NCBI RefSeq assembly: GCF_030657435.1
Contig: NZ_JAUTWS010000001.1
Coordinates: 343,468-407,467 of the forward strand
Origin: Paracraurococcus lichenis
GTDB lineage: Bacteria; Pseudomonadota; Alphaproteobacteria; Acetobacterales; Acetobacteraceae
Length of the DNA: 64,000 nucleotides
Direction of reading: 5' to 3'
The position numbers and the translations under genes were made by a program. Shown one piece after another: positions 44,014 through 53,066 of the stretch (positions are counted from its first letter, which is position 1; each line of letters starts with the position of its first letter). The notes under the pieces are model-generated. The model made no database searches. It saw nothing but the letters and a program-made list of their open reading frames with translations, and was not told the origin of the DNA.

Positions 44014-44242
44014 GCTGTGGGTCTCCCGGGTCGTGCCGCGGCGGGTATGGCACGCCCCGGGCGTTTGTCGGAGGGGAGGGGCGGTGCGATGTTGGAAGGC
44101 GCCCGGGCAGGCGAGCGATTGGATCGGGGTGGGGCGCGTGCCAGCCGTGCCCGGCTTGCCCGGCACCGGAGGCGGCAGCATCCTCCGCCGCGATCGGGCC
44201 GGGCGGGCCCCGCCGCCCGCAAGCCCCCAGGAGGAACGCCGC

Positions 44243-45037
44243 ATGGCCGATGACACCCCGCTGCTGGTGACGCGCGAGGGCCCCGTGGTCCGCGCCACCA
44301 TGAACCGGCCGGAGCGCCGCAACGCCCTCTCCGAGGCCATGGGCGCCGCCTGGGACGCGCTGCTCGCCGACCTCGCCCGGGACCGCGAGGCGCGGGTGCT
44401 GGTGATCGCCGGCGCCGGCGGCCATTTCTGCGCCGGGCTGGACCTGACCGAGGTGGCGCGCGAGGAGACGCCGGAACGCAAGCTCGAGCGGCAGCAGGCG
44501 CGCAACCGCCGCACCGGCCAGCGCTTCGCCGACATCTCCGGCCTGCCGCAGGTGGTGATCGCGGCGGTCGAGGGGTCCTGCCATGCCGGGGGCCTCGGCT
44601 TCTGCTGCTCGGCCGACATCGCCTTCGCCGCTGCGACCGCGCGCTTCGCGGCGCCCGAGGTGCGGCGCGGCCTGGTCCCCGCCCAGATCCTGCCCTGGCT
44701 CGCCCGCCGCACCGGCCGCACCGCGGCGACGCGGCTGGTGCTGGAGGCGGCGGTGATCGACGCCGCCGAGGCCGGGCGCATCGGCCTGGTGCACCAGGTG
44801 CTGCCGGATGCCGCGGCGCTGGAGGCGCAGGTGCAGCGGACCATCGCCGCGGTGCTGGAAGGCGCGCCGGGCGCGCTGGCCGAGACCAAGGGGCTGCTGG
44901 CCGCGCTCGGGCCCGTCTCGCCCGAGGGCTATGCCGAGGCCGGCGCGGCCGCCTTCGCCCGCACCGCCTCCAGCGCCGAGGCGGCGGAGGGGATCGCCGC
45001 CTTCAAGGCGAAGCGGAAGCCGGGCTGGGCCGCGTAA
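44243..45037 (+). CDS. Enoyl-CoA hydratase/isomerase
   Basis: A 264-residue crotonase-fold protein. NRPERRNALSEAM (about residues 21-33), the oxyanion loop GAGGHFCAGLDLTE (about 57-70) and VEGSCHAGGLGFCCSADIAFA (about 111-131) are present. The usual catalytic Glu in the second loop position is replaced in CHAGGLGF, so isomerase or another crotonase reaction may be favoured over hydration. AGGAGGAACG lies before ATG 44243. Neighbouring genes do not fix the pathway. Confidence 0.9.
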   Translation: MADDTPLLVTREGPVVRATMNRPERRNALSEAMGAAWDALLADLARDREARVLVIAGAGGHFCAGLDLTEVAREETPERKLERQQARNRRTGQRFADISGLPQVVIAAVEGSCHAGGLGFCCSADIAFAAATARFAAPEVRRGLVPAQILPWLARRTGRTAATRLVLEAAVIDAAEAGRIGLVHQVLPDAAALEAQVQRTIAAVLEGAPGALAETKGLLAALGPVSPEGYAEAGAAAFARTASSAEAAEGIAAFKAKRKPGWAA

Positions 45038-45110
45038 CGGCGCCGGAGCCCCGTCCCATCTTACGGGGGCGGCTCGCCTGCCGCCGCCGGAGGCGCGCCG
45101 CGGAGCGGCG

Positions 45111-46064
45111 TCAGTCGGCGACGGCGCCGCTCGCGCGCACGATCGCCTGCATGCGGAGCGTCTCCTCGGCGATGAAGCGGGCGAAGGCGGCGCGGCCGCC
45201 GGCGCGCGGCAGGCTGCCGGCCTCCACGATCCGCGCGGCCACGGCCGGGTCGGCGATCGCCGCCACGGCCTCCGCCTCCAGCCGCGCCAGCACCGGCTCC
45301 GGCACGCCGGCCGGCGCGACCAGGCCGAACCAGCCCGTCGTGGTGACGTCGACCCCCGCCTCGCGCAGCGTCGGCAGGCCGGCGAAGGCGGGCACCCGGT
45401 CCTCCCCGGTCACGGCCAGCGGCTTCATGCGGCCGCTGCGCGCCAGGTCGGCGACGCCGGCAATGGTCTGGAACAGCACCTGCACCCGCCCTTCCATCAG
45501 GTCGGAGTTGACCTGCGCCGGGTCGCGGTAGGGGACATGCACCATGCGGGTGCCGGTCAGCATGTTGAACTGCACGCCGGCCAGGTGCTGCGAGGTGCCG
45601 TTGCCGATGGAGCCGAAGCTGACGGCCGCACCCCGCGCCCGCGCCCAGGCGGCGAAGTCCGCGACGGAGGCGACGGGCAGCGCGGGCGGCACGACCATCA
45701 GGTTCGGCACCACCGCGAGCAGCGAGATGGGCAGGAGGTCCCGGTCCGGGTCGTAGGCCAGGCGGCGGAACAGGAAGCGGTTCACCGCGAGCGTGCCGAC
45801 GGCGCCGAGGCCGAGCGTATGGCCGTCCGGCGCGGCGCGGGCGACCGCCTCCGTCCCCAGGTTGCCGCCGGCCCCGGCGCGGTTCTCGATCACCACGGGC
45901 TGGCCGAGGCCGCGCGCCATGCGCTCCGCCGCGACCCGGGCGACGAAGTCGCTGGACCCGCCGGGCGGGAAGGGGACGACCAGGCGGATCGGGCGCGCGG
46001 GCCAGGGCTCCTCGGCCAGGGCGGGCGTGGCGAGCGCCGCGGCGAGCAGCGCGCGCCGGCGCAT
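45111..46064 (-). CDS. Tripartite tricarboxylate transporter (Bug-type) substrate-binding protein
   Basis: A 317-residue Bug/TctC protein. A short signal peptide (MRRRALLAAALATPALA) leads to the hallmark WPARPIRLVVPFPPGGSSD and PVVIENRAGAGGNLGTEAV, later VPYRDPAQVNSDLMEGRVQV. These periplasmic proteins capture carboxylates and other small acids; no TctA or TctB is adjacent. ATG 46064 overlaps the monooxygenase stop (TGATG), so both belong to one operon, and the ligand may be that enzyme's aromatic substrate. Confidence 0.92.
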   Translation of the reverse strand: MRRRALLAAALATPALAEEPWPARPIRLVVPFPPGGSSDFVARVAAERMARGLGQPVVIENRAGAGGNLGTEAVARAAPDGHTLGLGAVGTLAVNRFLFRRLAYDPDRDLLPISLLAVVPNLMVVPPALPVASVADFAAWARARGAAVSFGSIGNGTSQHLAGVQFNMLTGTRMVHVPYRDPAQVNSDLMEGRVQVLFQTIAGVADLARSGRMKPLAVTGEDRVPAFAGLPTLREAGVDVTTTGWFGLVAPAGVPEPVLARLEAEAVAAIADPAVAARIVEAGSLPRAGGRAAFARFIAEETLRMQAIVRASGAVAD

Positions 46065-47248
46065 CAGGCGATCTCCGCCGCGCGCCGCAGGCTGGCGATC
46101 ATGGACATGCGCGTCAGCAGCGCATGCGCCTGCGCCGGGTCCGCAGCCGCCGCGGCCATGCGGGCGCGGAAGGCGGCCTGGTCCTCGGGCGAGCGTGCCT
46201 CGAGGTTCTGCTTGTTGGCGATGGTCTGGCTCTGCACGTGCTCCACCGTCACGCCGCGGCGCTGGCGGTCGTAGCGGTCGAGCAGGGCGGGGTCCTCGCC
46301 GTCCAGCACCACCCGGGCCAGTTTCTCCGCGAGGTTCATGGCGTCGTGCACGCCGCCGTTCAGCCCCATGCCGCCGAGCGGGTTGTTGATGTGCGCCGCA
46401 TCGCCCGCCAGCAGGATCCGGCCCCTGCGGAAGCGCTCCGCCACGCGCTGGTGGACGCGGTAGAGCGTGCGGTGGCGGATCTCGTAGCCGGAGCGGCCGG
46501 GCAGGATGCGCGCCATGCGCGCCGCGGCGAAGGCGTCCGAGGCGACCTCCTCCTCGCTCACCTCCGGCTTCACCGGGAACATGGCGCGCCACAGGCCGGG
46601 CACGCGCAGCAGGAAGAACCACTCCTCCGGGTCGGCATAGTAGGAGACGTCGGCGAGGCCCGGGATGGCTTCGGCGAACTCGAAGGGCGTCGAGAGCACC
46701 AGGAAGCGCTCCGGCCAGGTGAAGCCCTGGAACTCGATGCCGGCGGCGCGGCGCACCGCGCTGCGCGCGCCGTCCGCGCCGATCAGCCAGGACCCCTCCA
46801 CCGCGGTGCCGTCCGCGAGGGTGACGCGCACGCGCTCGCCCAGGTCCTCGGCGTTCTCCACCGCCGCGCCGAAGCGCAGCGCGACGCCAGGCCTGTCCCG
46901 CAGCAGCCCTGCCAGGATGCGCGTCAGCTTGAACTGCTCCGCCTGCAGCCGGAAGGGATGGCGGGTGATGTCGGCGATGATGCCGAAGTCGAAGCCGGCG
47001 ATCAGGCTGTGGTCGCGGTTGCGGTACTGCAGCGCCGGCGCGACCAGCCCCTGCGCGATCAGCGGCCGCGCGGCGCCGAGCTCGTCCAGCATGTCGAGCG
47101 TCGGTGCATGGAAGGTGGAGGCGCGGAGCTCGGCGGGGAGGCTGGGCTCGGCCTCGAGCACCGTCACCGCGACGCCGGCCCGCTGCAGCGCCGCGGCGGC
47201 GACCAGCCCGACCGGGCCGGCGCCCGCGATGAGGACGGGAAGCGTCAT
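46064..47248 (-). CDS. FAD-dependent aromatic hydroxylase-type monooxygenase
   Basis: A 394-residue flavoprotein of the PF01494 group (PHBH/UbiH fold). GAGPVGLVAAAALQRAG (about residues 9-25) binds ADP, LIGADGARSAVRRAAG (about 157-172) is the DG motif, and RILLAGDAAHINNPLGG (about 283-299) is the GD motif. It would hydroxylate an aromatic or similar ring using NAD(P)H. It is downstream of an MFS gene (10 bp gap) and upstream of a Bug protein (1-bp overlap), forming a transport-plus-oxidation operon. Confidence 0.92.
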   Translation of the reverse strand: MTLPVLIAGAGPVGLVAAAALQRAGVAVTVLEAEPSLPAELRASTFHAPTLDMLDELGAARPLIAQGLVAPALQYRNRDHSLIAGFDFGIIADITRHPFRLQAEQFKLTRILAGLLRDRPGVALRFGAAVENAEDLGERVRVTLADGTAVEGSWLIGADGARSAVRRAAGIEFQGFTWPERFLVLSTPFEFAEAIPGLADVSYYADPEEWFFLLRVPGLWRAMFPVKPEVSEEEVASDAFAAARMARILPGRSGYEIRHRTLYRVHQRVAERFRRGRILLAGDAAHINNPLGGMGLNGGVHDAMNLAEKLARVVLDGEDPALLDRYDRQRRGVTVEHVQSQTIANKQNLEARSPEDQAAFRARMAAAAADPAQAHALLTRMSMIASLRRAAEIA

Positions 47249-47258
47249 GGCCGCGACG

Positions 47259-48488
47259 CTAACAGCCGCGCGCGCCGCGGCGCAACCGCAGCGCCGTCGC
47301 CACGCCGCCCAGCGCGAGCTGCGCCGCCACCACCAGGAAGGGCGCCCGCCAGCCGCCGAGCAGCGGCACCAGCGCGCCGAAGGCCGCCGGCCCCGCGACA
47401 TAGCCGCAGAAGATCAGCAGCGTGGAGCCGCTGGTCGCGTCCTGGATGCGGGCGGGCGGGGCGAGGCGGGCCACCTCCGCCATGACGATGCCGTTCCACG
47501 ACGCCGCGAGGAAGCCGTTCGCCGCCGCGACCGCCAGCAGCAGCGCCGGCGGCGTGCCGGCCGGCAGCGAGGCGAGCAGGGCCAACGCGCCGGCGGCGGC
47601 CAGGGCCTGCACCACCAGGTTCCGCGCCGCCCGCCCCGTCCGGTCCGCCAGCCAGCCCAGCGCGATGCGCGCCACGATCCCGGCCCCCTGCATGGCCGCG
47701 AAGACCGAGCCGGCGGCGACCAGCGAGAGGCCATGCGCCTCCACCAGCCAGGTGACGCAGAAGGCGAAAAGGCAGCCCTGCGCGACCGCGAAGCCGAAGC
47801 CGAGCGCGGCCAGCGGGACCAGCAGCGGATCGACCCGCAGCGCCCGGAAGGGCGCGGCGAGGTTGGCGCGGCCGAGGAGCGCGGCCGGCGAGATGCGCCG
47901 GCCCGGCTCGCGCTCGGCATCGAGGCTCTCGCGGAGCGGCTGGATCAGCAGGGCGCAGAGCAGCGCCAGCCCGACCGCGAGGGCGAGCGTCGCCTGCCAG
48001 CCGAAGGCGGCGGCGGCCGGCGCCGCCAGCAGCCCGGTGACCGCCCCTCCCAGCGGCGCCCCGGCCTGCTTGATCGAGAAGATCAGCGTCCGGTGCCGCG
48101 GCGGCGCCGTCGCGGCCAGGATGCGGCTGCCGGCCGGCGGCGTCGGGCCATAGCCGATGCCGAGCAGGAGGGTGGCGGCGAGGAAGGCGGGCAGCGTGCC
48201 GATGGCCGCGACCAGCAGGCCGAGCGCCGAGACCGCCGTCCCCGCCTGCAGCCCGCGCACCGGCCCGAGCCGCGCCAGCACCGCCCCGCCGAACAGCAGG
48301 AAGAGGACCGTCCCGGCGGCCGAGGCGGCGTTCAGCGGCCCGATGCTCTCCGGCCGGAGGCCGGCATCGCCCGTCAGCAGCGGCGCCAGCACCGGCAGCA
48401 TCTGGACCATGCCGGAGGCGACCGCCTGCATCAGCAGCGTGGCGCCCAAGGGGAGGACCCATGGCGCGATCCGGGATGGGGCGGTCAC
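47259..48488 (-). CDS. MFS transporter
   Basis: A 409-residue twelve-helix MFS protein starting from GTG 48488 (MTAPSRIAPWVLPLGATLL). The motif between helices 2 and 3 is FGGAVLARLGPVRGLQ and the second-half counterpart is ALGWLADRTGRAARNLVV. It resembles CynX/NimT-like and AraJ-like carriers in the alphaproteobacteria. It precedes the monooxygenase by 10 bp. The substrate is unknown. Confidence 0.88.
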   Translation of the reverse strand: MTAPSRIAPWVLPLGATLLMQAVASGMVQMLPVLAPLLTGDAGLRPESIGPLNAASAAGTVLFLLFGGAVLARLGPVRGLQAGTAVSALGLLVAAIGTLPAFLAATLLLGIGYGPTPPAGSRILAATAPPRHRTLIFSIKQAGAPLGGAVTGLLAAPAAAAFGWQATLALAVGLALLCALLIQPLRESLDAEREPGRRISPAALLGRANLAAPFRALRVDPLLVPLAALGFGFAVAQGCLFAFCVTWLVEAHGLSLVAAGSVFAAMQGAGIVARIALGWLADRTGRAARNLVVQALAAAGALALLASLPAGTPPALLLAVAAANGFLAASWNGIVMAEVARLAPPARIQDATSGSTLLIFCGYVAGPAAFGALVPLLGGWRAPFLVVAAQLALGGVATALRLRRGARGC

Positions 48489-48631
48489 GGCGACAGGCTA
48501 GAGATAAAGCGGGCACCTGTGGACCCACCCCGGCGCCGCAATCGGCGCGCATCGACCAAGCGCCCGGGGCCGGCTTGCCAGCCGGGCCGCGCCGGGGGAG
48601 TCTGCCGCCGAACATCCCAGGAGGAAGCGGC

Positions 48632-49516
48632 ATGTCCGGCACCGGCGCACCGGTCGGATTCATCGGTCTCGGCATGATGGGCCTGCCCATGGCGCGCAGC
48701 CTGCTGCGACGTGGGCGCAGCCTCGTCGCCTGCGACAGCAGCGAGGCGGCGCGCGCCGCGCTCGCCGAGGGCGCCGTGCGCTTCGCCGCGACGCCGGCAG
48801 GCGTCGCCGATGCCGCCGAGGTGATCGTGCTCATGCTGCCCGACAGCCGCGTGGTCGCGCAGGTGATGGAAGGCGAGGGCGGGCTGTTGCCGGCGCTGCG
48901 CGCGGGGCAGCTCGTCATCGACATGGGCAGCTCGCTCCCCGGCGAGACGCGACGCCTCGCGGCGCTCGCCGCCGCGCGCGGCGCGATGCTGGTGGATGCG
49001 CCGGTCTCGGGCAGCGTGGTGAAGGCCAAGGCCGGGACGCTCGCCATCATGACGGGCGGCGAGGATGCCGCCTGGGCCAAGGCCGAGCCGGTGCTGCGCG
49101 ACATGGGCGAGACGCTGATCCGCACCGGCGCGGTCGGCAGCGCGCATGCCATGAAGGCGCTGAACAACTACGTCTATGCCGCCGGCCTGCTGGCCACCGC
49201 CGAGGCGCTGCGCATGGCCGAGGCGATGCAGCTCGACCTCGCGGTCTTCGCCGACGTGCTGAACGCGTCGTCGGGCCGCAACATCGCCACCGAGACCAAG
49301 GTGAAGCAGGAGATCCTGCCCGGCCGCTACCAGGGCGGCTTCCAGCTCGGCCTGATGCGCAAGGACCTCGAGACCGCCGGCGCCATCGCCGCCGAGACGG
49401 GCTTCGACGCCAAGGCGCTGCAGCTCTGCCGCGCGCTCTGGGGCGAGGCCGTCGCGGCGCTCGGGCCGAAGGCGGACAACACGGAGATCCACCGCTTCCT
49501 CGGGGCCGGCCGGTGA
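48632..49516 (+). CDS. 3-hydroxyisobutyrate dehydrogenase-family oxidoreductase
   Basis: A 294-residue beta-hydroxyacid dehydrogenase. GFIGLGMMGLPMARSLL (about residues 9-25) binds NAD(P), DAPVSGSVVKAKAGTLAIM (about 125-143) is the substrate loop and HAMKALNNYVYA contains the catalytic Lys. Substrates in the family include 3-hydroxyisobutyrate, tartronate semialdehyde and gamma-hydroxybutyrate. AGGAGGAAG precedes ATG 48632. The GTGA after its end overlaps an unneeded upstream codon of the Bug gene, suggesting one transcript. Confidence 0.92.
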   Translation: MSGTGAPVGFIGLGMMGLPMARSLLRRGRSLVACDSSEAARAALAEGAVRFAATPAGVADAAEVIVLMLPDSRVVAQVMEGEGGLLPALRAGQLVIDMGSSLPGETRRLAALAAARGAMLVDAPVSGSVVKAKAGTLAIMTGGEDAAWAKAEPVLRDMGETLIRTGAVGSAHAMKALNNYVYAAGLLATAEALRMAEAMQLDLAVFADVLNASSGRNIATETKVKQEILPGRYQGGFQLGLMRKDLETAGAIAAETGFDAKALQLCRALWGEAVAALGPKADNTEIHRFLGAGR

Positions 49517-49569
49517 CGCGGCCCGATGACCTGGGTGCGGCACCGTGCGAAGGCCTGGACCGGTCCGCC

Positions 49570-50526
49570 ATGCACCTGACGCGTCGCGCCCTCCTCGGCG
49601 CCCCCGCGCTGCTGGCCGCGCCGGCGCTGGCGCAGTCCTGGCCCGACCGCCCGATCCGCATCGTCGTCGCCTTCCCCGCCGGCAGCGTCACCGACACGCT
49701 GATCCGCCACCTCTCGGAGCCGCTGGCAAAGGAGCTCGGCCAGCCCGTCATCATCGACAACCGGCCGGGCGGCAACGGCGTGGTGGGGACGGAGAGCGCG
49801 GCCCGCGCCGGCACGGATGGCCTGACCTGGTGCGTGCTGTCCGTCACCAACGGCGCCCTCGCGCCCTATGTCGTGCGCAGGCTTCCCTACGACCCGCTGA
49901 AGGACTTCCAGCCGATCGGCTTCCTCGCCGAGACGGCCTATATCCTGGTGGTCCGCGCCGACCATCCCGCGCGCGACCTGCCCGGCCTGATCGCGCTGGC
50001 GAAGGAGAAGCCCGGCGCGCTGACCTTCAGCTACGGCAACCAGAGCGCCCATATCGCCTCGGCGACGCTGGCGCGCATGGCCGGCGTCGAGATGACGGGC
50101 ATTCCCTATCGCGGCGGGCCGGAGGCGCTGACCGACGTCATCGCCGGGCGGATCGACAGCACCTTCACCGACATCCCGGCCGGCGTGCCGCAGATCAGGG
50201 ACGGCAAGGTCCGCGCCCTCGGCATCACCCAGCCGGAGCCCTTCGCGCTGCTGCCAGAGATCCCGCCCGTTGCGACCATGCTGCCGGGCTACGGCTTCCG
50301 CTTCTGGTTCGGCATGGGCGTGCCCACCGGCACGCCGCCCGCCATCGTCGCGCGCGCCAATGCGGCGATGAACGCGGCGCTCGGCAGCGGCGAGTTCGCA
50401 GAGCGCGTGGCCAGGCTCGGCTATGTCCCGCGGCCGACCGAGCCGGAGTGGTTCCGGACCTTCCTCGCCGGGCAGATCCGCGAACTGGGCGACCGCGCGC
50501 GCGAGGTCGGCATCGAGCCGGGCTGA
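49570..50526 (+). CDS. Bug-type substrate-binding protein
   Basis: A 318-residue Bug/TctC protein with twin-arginine-like but short signal MHLTRRALLGAPALLAAPALA. Hallmarks are SWPDRPIRIVVAFPAGSVTD and PVIIDNRPGGNGVVGTES, then FSYGNQSAHIASATLARMAG and IPYRGGPEALTDVIAGRID. ATG 49570 is preferred over GTG 49513, which would place 19 polar residues ahead of the signal peptide. It lies between a hydroxyacid dehydrogenase and an alpha/beta hydrolase on the same strand. Confidence 0.92.
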   Translation: MHLTRRALLGAPALLAAPALAQSWPDRPIRIVVAFPAGSVTDTLIRHLSEPLAKELGQPVIIDNRPGGNGVVGTESAARAGTDGLTWCVLSVTNGALAPYVVRRLPYDPLKDFQPIGFLAETAYILVVRADHPARDLPGLIALAKEKPGALTFSYGNQSAHIASATLARMAGVEMTGIPYRGGPEALTDVIAGRIDSTFTDIPAGVPQIRDGKVRALGITQPEPFALLPEIPPVATMLPGYGFRFWFGMGVPTGTPPAIVARANAAMNAALGSGEFAERVARLGYVPRPTEPEWFRTFLAGQIRELGDRAREVGIEPG

Positions 50527-50591
50527 GGCGGGCGCCGCGCGCCGCGTGCCGGGCACGGGCGCGCCGCCGCCATCGAAGGGGGAGGATTCCG

Positions 50592-51617
50592 ATGCGACAC
50601 ATCGTCAAGGCCGCGCTCGCCGCGGCCATGCTGGCCCTGCCGGCCGCCGCGGAGCCGGCGCCAGGCGGGCCGCTGACCATCGAGAGGCAGGGCAGCTTCT
50701 TCATCGGCGGGCGGGAGGTGAAGGCGGATGCCCTCTCCACCCTGCCGGCCTATGCGCCCTCCGGCACCATCACCGTCGATCAGGTCTATGTCCGCTACCA
50801 GGTGCCGGCGGCGGCGACGGGGCGGCCGCTGGTGCTGGTGCATGGCTGCTGCCTGACCGGCAAGACCTGGGAGACGACGCCCGACGGCCGCATGGGCTGG
50901 GACGAGTATTTCCTCCGCCGCGGCCACCCGACCTATGTGGTGGACCAGGCCTGGCGCGGCCGCTCCGCCGCCAGCCCCGTCGGCATCAACCGCGTCCGCA
51001 GCGGCAAGGCCCCGCCGGACGAGCTGCCGACGGTCTTCTCCGCCGGGCACGAGCCGGCCTGGGCGATCTTCCGCTTCGGTGCCGAGTATCCGCAGGTCTT
51101 CCCCGGCATGCTCTTCCCGCTTGAGGCGCAGGAGGAGTTCTGGAAGCAGATGGTGCCGGACTGGCTGAACAGCCTGCCGACGCCGAACCCGACCGTGCCG
51201 GCGCTGGCGGACCTGGCGCAGAGGCTCGGCGGCGCGGTGCTGGTCAGCCATTCGCAGAGCGGCATCTATCCCTTCCAGGCCGCGGCGCTGAACCGCGCGG
51301 GCATCGCCGGCATCGTCTCCATCGAGCCGGGCGCCTGCCCCGCCGCGACGGGCGACATGGCGCCCTACAAGGGCCTGCCGATCCTGGTGCTGTGGGGCGA
51401 CTATGTCGATCTCTCGCCGCGCTGGGCGCCGCGGCTGAAGGGCTGCCGCGACTTCGCCGCGGCGGCCAATGCGGCGGGCGGGCAGGTGGAGAATGCCGTG
51501 CTGCCGGAGATGGGCATCAAGGGCAATTCCCACATGCTCATGCAGGACCGGAACAGCCTGGAGGTCGCGGACTGGCTGGCGGGCTGGCTGGCGCGGAAGG
51601 TGGGGCCGAAGGGATAG
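50592..51617 (+). CDS. Secreted alpha/beta hydrolase
   Basis: A 341-residue hydrolase with signal peptide MRHIVKAALAAAMLALPAAA. The oxyanion region is LVLVHGCCLTGKTWETTPDG (about residues 77-96), the nucleophile Ser is in VSHSQSGIYPF (about 218-228) and the late His is in IKGNSHMLMQDRNS. Two conserved Cys in HGCCL are typical of this esterase group. Ribosome site GGGAGGATTCC precedes ATG 50592. Substrate is probably a periplasmic ester; not known. Confidence 0.9.
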   Translation: MRHIVKAALAAAMLALPAAAEPAPGGPLTIERQGSFFIGGREVKADALSTLPAYAPSGTITVDQVYVRYQVPAAATGRPLVLVHGCCLTGKTWETTPDGRMGWDEYFLRRGHPTYVVDQAWRGRSAASPVGINRVRSGKAPPDELPTVFSAGHEPAWAIFRFGAEYPQVFPGMLFPLEAQEEFWKQMVPDWLNSLPTPNPTVPALADLAQRLGGAVLVSHSQSGIYPFQAAALNRAGIAGIVSIEPGACPAATGDMAPYKGLPILVLWGDYVDLSPRWAPRLKGCRDFAAAANAAGGQVENAVLPEMGIKGNSHMLMQDRNSLEVADWLAGWLARKVGPKG

Positions 51618-51839
51618 GTCGGGGGGTCCGCTACGCGGCCCCGGCGGAGCGGGTGCCCCGGGGGCGGGCCTGGATGGCGGCGCCGTCGGCGCGCCGCCTT
51701 GTCAGGAATTCCACCACCGTGACGACCGATTGCGGATCGCCCGTGCCGGCCAGCATGATTGCTGACCGGCATGGGCTGTAGGCTGTCGCGCAGCCGTCAG
51801 GCCGTCGGCGCACCACGCCGACCGGTGCGCGATAACCAT

Positions 51840-51863
51840 CGGCAGAAGGCAAGGCTTCTGCCG
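51840..51863 (-). terminator. Hairpin after the PEP-CTERM gene
   Basis: CGGCAGAAG (51840-51848) pairs perfectly with CTTCTGCCG (51855-51863) around a 6-nt loop, 8 bp beyond the PEP-CTERM stop. No T-run follows. The remaining gene-free DNA back to 51618 shows only unsupported short frames. Confidence 0.6.
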
Positions 51864-51870
51864 GTCGGCA

Positions 51871-52536
51871 TCAGACCGCGGCAGCGCGCCGGTTGCGACG
51901 CAGCGTGCTGACACCGAGGCCGAGAAGTCCGGCACCGAGCAGGGCAAGCGAGGTCGGCTCGGGGACCGGGGTCACGCCCGCTTTGGTCTGCGCGGAGAAG
52001 GTGGTCTCCCCGTTGCCCTGCGCCGTGAGGGTGAAGATGCCCGGCGTCGGGTCATAACCGGCCAGCCGGAACGTACCGGTGCCGGAGAGGGACAGAGACG
52101 TCAGGCCGGCATCCGAGCGCGTGACATCGGTAATGGCCGCAAGATCGAAGTGAAGCGTCAGCGCGTTCTCGGTAATCGTGTAGAAGTCGTTGATCAACCG
52201 GCTGCCCACGACCAGCGATCCCGCCGGCAGGTCGGTGATCGTGCCGCATCCTCCGGCCGAGGCCGACATCGCACAGCCGAGCAGGGTGAAGAGCGGCGCA
52301 AAGGTACCCGTGGACTTGGCGTTCAGGTCGATGGTGCCGCCCGGGGTCCCTGCCACGCCGTTGTTCAGGAAGTCGAGGCCGGTCGCGGTAGAGATGTTTC
52401 CGCCCGAGGGCAGCCCGGCCACGCCGCCGGTGATGCTGACGGTGCTGTTGGGCGCAATGGGCGCTGCCATGGCTGCGCCGGCAGAGAGAACCAGAGCCAT
52501 CGTCGCGTACAGGATGGGCTGAGTGACACTCGGCAT
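51871..52536 (-). CDS. PEP-CTERM sorting-domain protein
   Basis: A 221-residue secreted protein: signal peptide MPSVTQPILYATMALVLSAGAAMA, a beta-rich Gly/Thr/Ser domain with two Cys (GCAMSASAGGCG), and a C-terminal sorting signal VPEPTSLALLGAGLLGLG (about residues 191-208) followed by RRNRR. The PEP tripeptide, hydrophobic helix and basic end are the substrate signature for exosortase in exopolysaccharide-producing bacteria. No exosortase is in the window. ATG 52536 has GAGG 6 nt before it. Confidence 0.9.
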   Translation of the reverse strand: MPSVTQPILYATMALVLSAGAAMAAPIAPNSTVSITGGVAGLPSGGNISTATGLDFLNNGVAGTPGGTIDLNAKSTGTFAPLFTLLGCAMSASAGGCGTITDLPAGSLVVGSRLINDFYTITENALTLHFDLAAITDVTRSDAGLTSLSLSGTGTFRLAGYDPTPGIFTLTAQGNGETTFSAQTKAGVTPVPEPTSLALLGAGLLGLGVSTLRRNRRAAAV

Positions 52537-53066
52537 ATCTGACCTCAGAAATGCTCGCAGGTTGTTGAGATATCTAGCTCTGCGGCAGTCAGGAACTGCT
52601 ATAATCGTGCCAATGAAACGGCCTGTTTGAGTCCAAGTACTTATCGTATACACGGACGCTTGAGCAAAAATTCTGTAAGAGATTCTGACACTGTTCTCGC
52701 GATGCGTTGTCCTGTAACGAGATATTCGCGAACGAAGGAGGTTTCTTCTCGCGAGTATTTTCAGTCTTGGCAAGATTTTGGCAAGGAACTTCTCGCCGAA
52801 CCGGCGCGGCAATGCCGCGCCCTGCGGCCGATCTCACGTCAGGCGGCGGCACGAGGGCGCGATGCGGGCTTGCCGGCCGCCGGAACCGCGTCCCGCCCGC
52901 CTTCCGGCCACCGCTCGCGAGTCGGCGTCAGGCGCGGATCGCCCGCCTGCGACGGAGAATTTTACGAATTGCCTCGGGTGAGGCCCGGCACGCGCCGAGC
53001 AGGCCGGCCGGGCGGCGGCACGGGCGCCGCCCCCGGGCTGTTCTCAGGCCTGGCGCAGCCGCAGGC
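52537..53066. other. Gene-free stretch upstream of the PEP-CTERM gene
   Basis: The first 260 bp are low in GC and hold the leader and presumably the promoter of the PEP-CTERM gene; a frame on the minus strand (52589-52852) has no coding signal. A hairpin for the Bug gene lies at 53010-53032. The rest shows nothing I can name. Confidence 0.5.
53010..53032 (-). terminator. Hairpin after the Bug-type gene at 53067
   Basis: GGGCGGCG (53010-53017) pairs with CGCCGCCC (53025-53032) around a 7-nt loop, 35 bp beyond the stop. It is GC-only with no T-run, so the call is tentative. Confidence 0.45.

Noticed and set aside
42989..44794. Long minus-strand frames across the Gfo/Idh and enoyl-CoA hydratase genes
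   Set aside because: They are out-of-frame readings, rich in Arg, Ala and Gly, without motifs, while the other frames give clear families.
51618..51839. Short frames on both strands after the secreted hydrolase
   Set aside because: They read NSTTVTTDCGSPVPAS and VVTVVEFLTRRRADG, which look protein-like, but neither has a start, a ribosome site or a known family; possibly debris of an old element.
52770..52790. TTGGCA...TTTTGGCAA as a sigma-54 promoter
   Set aside because: GG and GC are 10 bp apart, but the -12 half is poor and it faces away from the PEP-CTERM gene toward a convergent region with no plus-strand gene.
52589..52852. 87-codon frame in the low-GC leader of the PEP-CTERM gene
   Set aside because: No family, no ribosome site, mixed composition and it spans the GC transition; it is more likely regulatory DNA.
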